Assembly: GCA_019426215.1 (NCBI GenBank)
Contig: CM033396.1
Location: forward strand, 29,651,101 to 29,715,100
DNA: 64,000 nucleotides
Source: Buddleja alternifolia
Taxonomy: Eukaryota > Streptophyta > Magnoliopsida > Lamiales > Scrophulariaceae
Reading direction: 5' to 3'
The notes beneath the pieces are model-generated. The model was not told where the DNA came from and did not search any database. It saw nothing but the letters and a program-made list of their open reading frames with translations. Below are positions 34,076-43,882 of this stretch, in pieces (position 1 is the first letter of the stretch; the number at the start of each line of letters is the position of its first letter). Both the position numbers and the translations under genes were made by a program.

Positions 34076-37000
34076 TGTTGGTCCCACAGAGCGTCTAGAA
34101 GGGGGGGGGGGTTGAATAGACGCTTAGGTCTTTTCGACGCTTCAAAATTTTCTTATTAAATTCTTTTTGGACGCTTGAGAAAAGTAAACGCTTGATTAGA
34201 CGCTTGAGAGATAGGCGCTTGACTTGAGCGTTTAATGAAGACTGGTTTGATAAAGTTAACTTAGACTTAGTGATTTCAACTCTTACCAAAGTAGGGTAAT
34301 GTCTCAATCGCTTAATCAGAGTTAGCACAGCGGAATGATTTAGAGTCTTCTCTTTGAAAGTATTTAGCGTCACAAAGGTTTCTTTAGTTGCTTTTGGTTT
34401 TAAAAGATTTTGAACGCTTAGAAGTGCTCAGCGCTTTGTCAAGCGCTTAAGCCTATTTTGAAAGCTTAGGGTTCTCTTTTTCACCGAAATAGTCGCTTAA
34501 CTGTTTTAAAGCGTTTTTCATTATAATATGCAAATGTAAAGCACAGTATTAAAACAGTAAAGTGACACAAGATATTTGTAAGATTTACTGGGTGGTGTAA
34601 TCCCAGCTACGTCCTTCTTCTCCTTTTTCACTTGGAAGGAATCCACTAAAATGATCCTCAAAGAATCACACAGAATCTTCTACAAATTAAGGAACAGGAT
34701 GACGAATGGCTTGAGCTCCTTGGTCACACAGATTTCTGCTACAATACACTTCTATCCTCGAAAGACGATCTCGGGCTCCTTGATCACTCAGACTTCAGCA
34801 CCAATGAAGATCACTACTACAGAAATGACCTATTACAACGGTTTTTTTAGACCTATTATAGCGGTTTTAACCGCTGTAATAGGTTAAGGACCTATTACAG
34901 CGATTAAAAACTGCTGTAATAGGTACCTATTACAGCGGTTATAAAAATAACTGCTATAATAGGTACACCCTATTACAGGGGTTATTTTTATAACCGCTGT
35001 AATAGGTGGTAAATTTTTTTTTTTTTTTTTAATAACCTATTACAGCGGTTATGAAAATAACCCCTGTAATAGGTACCCAATTACAGCGGTTATTTTTATA
35101 ACCGCTGTAATAGGGGTTAAATTATTTTTTTTTGTAGGGGTTAAATCGAACACACAAAATAATTGAACGCCGGGGCGTTGGCTACTGCATGTGAACGCCA
35201 CGGCATTCATCCCCTGCTGCTCCGACCAATTTTGGTAAAATATGTATAACTTTCTCTAACGATGTCGGAATAAGCTGATTCTAGTTGCTATAGAATCCTA
35301 AACCAAAGATATACAACTTTCAAGAAGACACCAAATCCAAAATCAAACGTTAAAGATGATAAAATTGTCTCACAAGTCACTGAATGAGAAAACTCCATCG
35401 TAAGACGTCTCTTCCGATGGAGTTTTCACCTCCTTCCGTACATATTTGATCTTTGTCTTCAACATAAGAAATGTACCTTTGCCACTTATGTTTCCATTGG
35501 TGTACCAAGTGTGTAATTTGGACATGGGTAGGGAAATCTATTCCATAAACGCTAGCACTGCGCAGACAGTTTTTATCTTTATGCATGATTTACCTTCAAT
35601 CCTTGTTCTTTTCCTCCAAATGTTATGTTATTCTATAAAATATGAGAAAACAAAGGTCAAAGCATCATATGTGATCAAATTATCAAAGAAACCATCAAAA
35701 TCAATTTGCTAAACGGGGCGAATCGTGTGTAAAATTGGCATATATCAATAATCAACACGAGATCTAGATCTACGCCATTGCCAACACAACGAAAATATGA
35801 AAAATAAAGCAAATATCAACATTCAACAAACTAAAAATACAAATATTCTACAAGAAATCCGAGATGATTTCGGATCAAAACCTCATTTATGGTGGTGGTG
35901 GTGGTGGTGCTGGCGGTGCTGGCGGTCATGGTGGTGGTAGTGTCGGCGGCGGCGGTGGAGGTGGTAGTGTTGACGGTGGTAGTGTCGGCGGCGTTAGTGA
36001 GAGAGAGAGAGAGGAGTGTAAGAGAGAGAGAGAGAGAGGAGTGAGAGATATAGAGAGGATTTTTATATTCGGTCAAAGCCTATTATAGCGGTTCTTCTCA
36101 GAACCGCTATAATAGGTCCATTAATTTTGGGGGGAAAAAGGGGGGGGGGGGAATTTTTTTTAAATATTTTGACCTATTACAGCGGTTCTTTCAAGAACCG
36201 CTGTAATAGGTCTTTGTCTATTATAGCGGTTCTTCAAAGAACCGCTATAATAGGTCTTTGATTTTTTATTTATTTTTAATTAATGGACCTATTACAGCAG
36301 TTCTTCAAAGAACCGCTATAATAGGTCCATTAATTTTTTAATTTTTATTTTAGTAATGGACCTATAACAACGGTTCTTTGAAGAACCGCTGTAATAGGGT
36401 ACCAGTCAACCCTTTTACAGCGGTTCACCCATGAACCGCTGTAATAGGCCCCTCCGTTCAGCGGTTTTTTTAAAACCGCTGTAATAGGTGCGCTGTAATA
36501 GGTCATTTCTGTAGTAGTGGATCTTCTTCAACAAGCTTCTCTCACTCAGAAATACTGCTTGTAAAAGGGTTTCAACTTCTTTCTCACTCAGATGAAAGGT
36601 TGAAGGGTTTTGTCACAGGTTTTGTTTGTTTTTGGAAAGATCAAACAACTTGGGATATCTCAATAATAGTTTGGGTTCTTCTTTAAAGAGGTTTGAGATA
36701 TCGGGTGACTGTCTTGGAATGTATTTGAGAAGCTTTAAAGGATATTGGAGCTTCAAGAAAGATCTTCTTCAACAAGCTTCTCTTACACAAAAATACTGCT
36801 TGTTGAAAGAATTAACTTTCTTGAATTTCAATTGGCTATGGAGTTTAGAAGCTTTTTCTCTCAAATTATTTTAGCAAAGTTTTGGCTCTTCGCACATTTT
36901 CTCTCTGAATTTGTTGAGGGGAACTATTTATAGGGTTTCTTGGAAAAAGTGTCTGTTGGACACAATTGAGCGCAAATAGTCCCTTTTCTGACATTCCTTA

Positions 37001-37589
37001 ATTTCTGCTGAATCCGATTGGACAGGAGCAGGTTGTACTTGAAAAGCTGACAGTCTAGTCAAAAGGTGGCTTGTCCACAAGTCAGAAAGTCTTGTCGCAT
37101 TTAATGCACTTGAATTTATTTCCCACTGGAAATAAATGACCGTTGAGGATTGGATGACTTGAGGATGTATTTCAGGTGAATCCTTTCGATGAACGCTTGA
37201 GTATCTGAGCTCTCGATTCACACTTCTGGAACAGTCCTTTAGCGTTAGCTAGGCGCTAAGAACATTCTCTTGAACGCTTGATTCATAACTCCTGAAATAG
37301 ACTCTTAAGCGTTTGACAGACGCGTAAGACAAATCTTTAACTTCACTTGACTTCAGAAGCTAATCTTCAACTTCATCTCTAATAGACTCACCTAGAATTC
37401 TATTAGTGACTCTGTGTCTAATACTTAGTCTAAAATCTACAAAGATAAAAAATTACAAGCCTAACAAACTAATACACTTTCAAACGCTTATACAAATATT
37501 CTATGAAAGTATAAACTTACATTCGTTTGGGGTCTAACATGAAATCCTATCTTGTCATCATCAAAACCACTAACATGAAATTCCTAACA
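34076..37589 (-). mobile_element. Solo LTR of a related Sirevirus subfamily, nested in element A's 5' LTR
   Basis: It runs from TGTTGGTCCC to TTCCTAACA, an LTR on the minus strand, flanked by CTTTT at 34,071-34,075 and 37,590-37,594. Without the CACTA element and its duplication it is 1,803 bp, longer than the host LTR and only partly similar, so a related subfamily. No internal region is present: a solo LTR left by recombination between the two LTRs of a former element. Frames at 36,626-37,221 are LTR sequence. Confidence 0.85.
34812..36519. mobile_element. Non-autonomous CACTA element 2 (1,708 bp)
   Basis: Ends CACTACTACAGAAATGACC and, inverted, the same 19 bases; 3-bp duplication GAT at 34,809-34,811 and 36,520-36,522. 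It carries the same subterminal palindromes as CACTA element 1 (CCTATTACAGCGGTT and complement) plus a GGT/GGC-rich tract followed by a GA tract at about 35,889-36,055. The interior 35,150-35,860 is unlike element 1 and non-coding as far as I can see; the Gly-rich (+) and Thr/Ser-rich (-) frames at 35,831-36,088 come from the simple repeats. No transposase. Confidence 0.93.
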
Positions 37590-38311
37590 CTTTTGGAGAA
37601 ACCCTCATTACTATTGAGATATTACCAAGTTGTTTGAACCTTATCAAAATCAAACAAACCTTTAGAAAAACCCTATCCAAGCCTCGCGATCTATGTGAAG
37701 TCGAAGTTGGATACTTACATTATTTCTGGGTGAAAGAAGCAAGGGGATAGAAGTGTCTTGGAGCAGAAATTTGTGTGATCAAGGAGCTCAAGTCATCAAT
37801 ATCTATCTCTCCCTAATTTGTAGAAGATTCTGTGTGATTCTTTGAGAATCATCTTAGTGGATTGCCTCCAAGTGTTCAAGGAAAAGAAGGACGTAGTTGG
37901 GATTACGCCACCCAACGAACCTTATAACTATTGTGTTCTTTACTTTACAGTCAATTTCATATTGTCATATCACTGCATAAATCTGTTAAGTAGAACTCAA
38001 TTGAACGCTAAGCAACTAAAACACTTTCTGTGACGCTAAAGCTTTCAAAAGAGAAGACTCTAAAATCATTCCGCTGTGCTAACACTGATTAAAGAACTGA
38101 ACGCTTAAACCTATCTTGTTATACTATTCAAATTTTGGAGTCTAAGTTAACTTTCTAAAAATAGTCTTCAATAGACGCTCAGTCAAGCGCCTGCTTTTTC
38201 AAGCGTCCAACCAATTTTTATACGAAAGATTTTTTTTAAGTCGAAAAAGACTTTAGGGTCTATTCAACCTCCCCTTCTAGACCCTTTTGTATGCCACTTG
38301 GAACCAACAAG

Positions 38312-38323
38312 TGGTATCAGAGC
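38312..38323 (+). promoter_or_regulatory. Primer-binding site of element A
   Basis: TGGTATCAGAGC, two bases after the LTR. Confidence 0.85.
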
Positions 38324-38412
38324 GGTTAAAGTTGAAATTTTAAATTTCCAAGCATAACAGCTCGTTAAGATCCTTTTTCAAATCTAGTTGCTTTTCATTT
38401 TTTTTTATATAT

Positions 38413-38790
38413 ATGGCATTTTCTAAAGTTCCCAAGTTGACCAAATCAAATTATGATTCTTGGAAGGTCAAAGCTTTTACATATCTTTGCTCATGTGATG
38501 ATGAAATAAGATATATTATTTCAGATGGACCGATACGAATTCTAAAGGTTATCACCAGAGCATCTGGAGCTACTGAAGAAACCCCAAATGGATATGTTGA
38601 GAAACCAAAACAAGAGTGGTCGACTGATGAGCGTCGAAGAGCAAATCTGGACAATGTTGGTCGTAACGCTCTATATATAGCTATTGGTGATAATGACAAT
38701 TTATTTAACAAGGTCAAGTCGTGTAATACTACTAAGGAAATATGGGATAAGTTGGCTATAATTTTTGGAGGTTCAACTCAGATCAAGGTC
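38413..38790 (+). pseudogene. Truncated gag of element A
   Basis: About 125 codons (MAFSKVPKLTKSNYDSWKVK) closely matching the gag start at 28,161, including ATEETPNGYVEKPKQEWS and RRANLDNVGRNALY. At about 38,786 it passes into env-like sequence at a point where both parents share a short AAGGTCAGAG-like stretch. All of the rest of gag and the whole pol are missing, so this is an internal deletion derivative. Confidence 0.85.
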
Positions 38791-41783
38791 AGAGCGTTGT
38801 TGTGAACGTTACAAAACCAAGGCATTTCTTCAAGATGGACCCACTGAAGACGATTGATCATTCAATCAATTATGCGCCTCCAACGCTAGAAGAAGACTTC
38901 ATCCTAGCAGGATATAATGAAGAAAGATACATTAATGCTGAGAATGAGGTAGCCACGCTGATTGACATTAACAGTCAGATCAGGGATATAGTGTTCAACA
39001 CTGAGTTAACAGAAATAGAGAGGAAATACTATTTGGCTATTCAACTTGGTAAAACTCTTGGTCAAATACCATCTTCTCTTTTACTGCAACAAGACAGACA
39101 AGGAGGTAGAACTCCTAAGTGCGATGTGGATCTGGCTTACTACCTAGATTATGGGCACAGCAAGCTAACCGATTTTGCTCTCAGAGACTACAACATCCGA
39201 GCGTATGATCCTTTTCGCCCAACCTTTCTCAATCCATCAGAAGAAGTTTTAAATAGAGATGGCTACACATATTTTCCTCATATAGCAAACAGTCTTGAAA
39301 ACATAAATTCTGTTAATCCACTTCTACTGTGGAAGAATAAAGGAATTCACGCCGATGAGCGTCTAGTGTCTCTCACGGATGTGATCCAGACCGAAGCTGA
39401 TGCGTTCTTTGATAGAGGCTGGAATGCTAGCTATCAGATTGATAGATATCGCTTTGAATCTATCAGAGATATCCACCTTGAAGGCGTTCGAGCTATGGTT
39501 AATGCTGGGACAGACTACTGTATGGTCGAGGTAAACTGGGCTGAAGCGTATGTAGGCCATAAATACACGTTCCCGAAATTAGTTCAAGCTCCCCATCTTT
39601 TTGGCATAGGCATGCATGAAAAGAAGCTTCAGTTTGGCAAGTATTGCCTTGAGAAGCGTCAGGAGAGAGTTGGACCTATTGACCAGTTACCAGAAGTTCG
39701 TCAACAGATAGAACTGTTTCTACGCCAAGTGCTACATAGGCTTTCCATCATTCCTCTCCAGTTCAATGCTCAAGCGTCCACCAGTAGCGGTTCATCCACA
39801 TCTTGCTTAAACTTCTCACCAAGCCACTACGATGAAAATTTCAGATTGATGATGAAGATCATGGCTCCCATTCCTCACTTCGACAAGATCTTCACTGAAA
39901 ATCTACGGGAGCCCAATGGCTCGAGGATTCGAAACTTCTAAGATTATCCGCTTCTACCTTCTATCAGACAGGAAGTAAGCGATCATTATGCATATGTTCT
40001 CTCTCTACTTGAACTTAATCAAGGCATAGCTCGAACGGTGTATCCGTATTTGGAAGACTATTGCCGCATGTATGTTGCAGAAGCTCACAAGTCACATACT
40101 CACAGCGTCTTCCTACAGATCAGATACTACCTTCTATCAAACAGGAAGTAAGCGATCATTATGCCTATGTTCTCTCTCTACTTGAACTCAATCAAGGCAT
40201 AGCTCGAGCGGTGTATCCGTATTTGGAAGACTATTACCGCATGTATGTTCCAGAAGCTCACAAGTCACATACTCACAGCGTCTTTCTACAGATCGGATAA
40301 TCGGATTTTCCTTGCATTACTGCCCAGATATATTATTTTTTATTCCAAAGCCACAGTTAAAGATCTTCCCGAACCACGTATTGGACATCATGGGTCCAAT
40401 GTATATCCGAGCCCGAGATAGTCCTCTTCGCACCTTTATTCAAGGGACCTGTATCTCTCCCTCCAGACTGATTGAACTTCTGGAAGCTGCTTTAGATTCC
40501 TACGAAAATCTCGCCAATTGAAACTTCCAATTCGATGACTTTCGCCAAAAGGAGTCAGCGCTTGAGGAAGCGCCTGTAAAGTTGATTGAAGAGTCTGCAC
40601 CAGCGTCCACTTCAGAAGCTGCAAGTATTCAAGCGTCTGTTGAAGAACATGTTCAAGCGTCTCCACCACAGGATAATCCTGATGCTTTCGAACAAGTTGT
40701 TTCTGATATAGCTAAGGATCTTCAACCTGATGTACACGGTACCATCTTTGATCCTTCCTATCAAGCTCCCATTGACTCACTCAAGCATACATCCAGATTC
40801 AAGCGATCGGCTACTCAAGCGGTTCCATCGGATGTGAGTCAAGCTTTTGGACCTTTGCTGAAATCTGTCTTAGAAGAGGTGAGCAATCACGCCACTCAGA
40901 ATGAAGAATCTCTCCACTCGATTAAGACTGATTTGGCAAAGATTGAAACTCAAACTATGAGCGCTCAGATTGCTCATATGCGAGGTTCTGCTCAAGCGGC
41001 TGTTGGTGAGTGTCGCAGAGAATTCCAAGAAATGAATGATGGTACTGGAGCCAACCAACTAGACATGAAAGAACACTTTGATAAGCGCCTAGAGAACTTA
41101 GAGACTTCACTGAATGATGCTACCAGTGCCAAGCTACTCGCATTGCAGGAACATTTCGACAAGCGCCTGGATGATCTTACACATTCAATGTCTCAGATTG
41201 CTACTCAGGTCAGCCTACTCACTGAACATCTCTCTAAGGCTGATGATGGCAATAAGGGGGAAGAGAAAAGAAAAAGGGAGAAGAGGAGAGCGTCCGGTTC
41301 TAGAGCTCAAGATCTTCCTCAGCCGCCGAAGTGTCAGCTAATATCTCCTCCTTCTGCGCTTAGTCTCCCATCTTGGATAACTGCTTATAGGGTAAGTGAT
41401 TCTGCTGGAGCGCCTAGTAGAACGCTAAGAGAACCTCCAAGAGCACTGTATCCAAATCTACCAATCCCTTCTTGGGCACGACTTGAACAGTTTAACATCC
41501 CTCTTCAAAGAGCATTTATTCCAGAACCTACTGATCCAAGAACTTTAGTTGAAGAGAGGCAGATGGGTGACTTCAGCTGAACTTTCAGAATTTGCCTATG
41601 GTATATGGGTATTGATCCAACTGAATGAGACATACACTTTACTGCTTTCAAGAAGAGACAAAAGGAAGAGAATAAGCTCATAATCGACAAAGATCATGAA
41701 GCGATGGTGACTTTGGAAGATAACTTAACTGAAGCTATCCGAGCTAAAATGGACAAGCGATACACAGTTAGACCAAGTCATTA
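38786..41783 (+). pseudogene. Env-like third ORF of Sirevirus-like element A, 5' truncated
   Basis: Long frames at 38,802-39,941 (379 aa) and 40,582-41,580 (332 aa), with a weak terminal piece to a TAG at 41,783, match the reverse-strand ORF of element B. The first part has LEEDFILAGYNEERYI and DVDLAYYLDYGHSK. The last has a long coiled-coil-like helix, about residues 90-230 of the second frame, with two copies of an EHFDKRL motif, then a Lys/Arg-rich segment (KGEEKRKREKRR). Position after pol and before the purine tract is that of the env-like ORF of Sireviruses; a fusion function is unproven and I see no signal peptide or clear membrane helix. The first ~480 codons present in element B are absent. 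A tandem duplication and stops break the middle. Confidence 0.7.
39954..40299 (+). repeat. 173-bp tandem duplication inside the env-like ORF
   Basis: The segment beginning CTACCTTCTATCAGACAGG at 39,954 is repeated from 40,127 (CTACCTTCTATCAAACAGG), with a few differences. 173 is not a multiple of three, so it shifts the frame. Element B has only one copy of this region. Confidence 0.85.
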
Positions 41784-42018
41784 GACCCTTTTGATTTACA
41801 TTATCTATATTTTTGTCTCTTATGTACTTTTATTTAGTTGTAAAAGTGCTTGTAATCTTTAATATATATAAAAATGCATTTTTTCAGCTGAAACACCTCG
41901 TTGAAGCTTATCTGACCTCAACTAACTTTTACTAACCAAAGCTAGCTTCTTTTTTTTTGGCTATCTAACTCTTGAACTATAAAAGAGTAAGTATTGCCAT
42001 CATCAAAAAGGGGGAAAT
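41784..42018 (+). promoter_or_regulatory. 3' untranslated part and polypurine tract of element A
   Basis: Non-coding after the env-like ORF, ending in TCAAAAAGGGGGAAAT immediately before the LTR at 42,019. A purine tract of this form, preceded by ATCATC, is typical of Sirevirus-type Copia elements. Confidence 0.75.
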
Positions 42019-43131
42019 TGTTAGGAATTTCATGTTAGATGTTTTGATGATGACAATGAGGATTACTTGTTAGACCCCAAAATATGTAAGTTTGATTTTT
42101 ATAGAAATCATGTATAAGCTTTGAAGCGTTAGAATTGTAATAGGCTTGCTTTATTTTATTCTAGACTGTTAGGCTAAGTATTCGTAGACTAAGCGTCTGA
42201 TAATTTCTGAGTGAGCTTACCAGTAGTTAAAGTTGAAGACTCAAGTGCCTAAAGACTGAATGAAGATAAAGATCCCAAGCGTCCAAAATGACCAGCTATA
42301 TCAATTGTCACTTATAGGACAGAAGTAATCTAAGGATGAATGAGCGTCTATCAATGACTGATTTCACCTGAATTTATTTCTAAGTCCAGAAGGAGTTTAA
42401 TGCAAATATTCTCAGTGCATTAAGTGTCAACAGGCATTTAATTCAAATACATTAAATGCTGATAAAAGCATTAAATGTGATAAGCTCTTTCGGACGTACG
42501 GAGAAGCCACCCTATTGGACTGTCAACTATTCACAGACTGTAGCACCAACTTTTGTGCAGCAGATTTTCAAGAAAAAGGACAAAAGCTATTCACTCGCGA
42601 AAGTGAGAGACACGCGCCTGTGCATGTGTCAAACGGACACTTTTTCCAAGAATGCCTATAAATAGGACTTCAACAACAATCCAAAATTATCGATCAACTC
42701 TAAGCAAAATTGCTGTTGCATTGAAGTCTCATTCCTTAAACTCTTAGAAAAGCCAGAATATCTAAGCAAACATTCTCTTTGCTTTTCTTCAATTCCTGAG
42801 ACAGTCAACCAATATCTCAAATCTTCTTTTCGGAGAAACCTACATTACTATTGAGAGATTCCCAGTTGTCTGAACTTCATCAAAATCAAATAAACCGTTT
42901 AGAAAAATGCCATCAAAGCCTCGTGATCTGTGTGTAGTCGAAGTTGGATACTTGCATTATTTCTGTGTGAAAGAAGCAGGAGGATAGAAGTGTCTTAGAG
43001 CATAAATCTGTGTGCTCAAGGAGTTCAAGTCATAGACATCCATCTCTCCCTAATTTGTAGAAGATTCTGTGTGATTCTTTAGGAATCATTTTAGTGGATT
43101 TCTTCCAAGTGATCAAGGAGAAGAAGGACGT
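42019..43131 (+). repeat. 3' LTR of element A, front part
   Basis: It begins TGTTAGGAATTTCATG and runs to GAAGAAGGACGT, then stops where the inverted end of element B begins. The remaining ~400 bp of this LTR is at 26,109-26,508, inverted. GACGT at 43,127-43,131 is, reversed, the second copy of element B's target duplication (ACGTC, against ATGTC at the other end). The frame at 42,456-42,665 is LTR sequence. Confidence 0.88.
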
Positions 43132-43870
43132 TGTTGGTCCCAAGTGGCATACGAAAGGGTCTAAAGGGGGGGGGGGGGTTGAATAGACCCTGAAGTCTTT
43201 TTCGACTTCAATAAGATTCGTATTAAAATTTTGGTTTTGGACACTTGAAGTGTCGAACGCTTGACTTAAGCGTTCACTTAAAATCTAGGCGATTTGGTGA
43301 AGCGTCTAACAAAGGCTGTTTTTAGAAAGTTAACTTAGACTTCAAGATTTGAATACTATAACCAAATAGGTTTAAGCGTTCACTTCTTTGATCAGTGTTA
43401 GCACAACAGAATGATTTTTGTAGTCTTCTTTTTAAAAGCTTGAGCGTCACAGAAAGTGTATTTAGTTGCTTAGCGTTTGATTAAGTTTTACTTGATCAGT
43501 TTATGATATGACGATATGAAAACTGAATGTAAAGTAAAGAACACAATATTTGTAAGGTTCGTTGGGTGGTGTAATCCCAACTACGTCCTTCTTCTCCTTG
43601 AACACTTGGAGGTAATCGCTTTTGTCCTTTTTCTTGAAAATCTGCTGCACAAAAGTTGGTGCTGCAGTCTGTGAATAGTTGATAGTCCAATAGGGTGGCT
43701 TCTCCGTACGTCCGAAAGAGCTTATCACATTTAATGCTCTTATCAGCATTTAATGTATTTGAATTAAATGCCTGTTGACACTTAATGCACTAAGAATATT
43801 TGCATTAAACTCCTTCTGGACTTAGAAATAAATTCAGGTGAAATCAGTCATTGATAGACGCTCATTCATC
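43132..43870 (-). repeat. Truncated 3' LTR of element B
   Basis: On the minus strand it matches the LTR from the stretch GATGAATGAGCGTCTATC to its end at 43,132. The first ~330 bp of the LTR and the purine tract are deleted; the env-like ORF is joined directly to mid-LTR through a few extra bases (about 43,871-43,882). A G-run lies at 43,167-43,178. Confidence 0.85.
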
Positions 43871-43882
43871 TTTAATGCTTGT

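Larger units (their letters stand above)
33262..38309 (+). repeat. 5' LTR of Sirevirus-like element A, interrupted by a nested LTR
   Basis: LTR sequence occupies 33,262-34,075 and 37,595-38,309 (together 1,529 bp), from TGTAAGGAAATTTCATG to GAACCAACA. Between them sits an inverted solo LTR with duplication CTTTT. A primer-binding site follows. The five bases before it (TAAAT) do not match those beyond the other end of element A (ACCTC before 26,109), so the outer target duplication is lost or never existed in this configuration. Confidence 0.85.

Noticed and set aside
35831..36088. Gly-rich (+) and Ser/Thr-rich (-) frames
   Set aside because: They come from the GGT/GGC and GA tracts of CACTA element 2, and a similar tract occurs in CACTA element 1.
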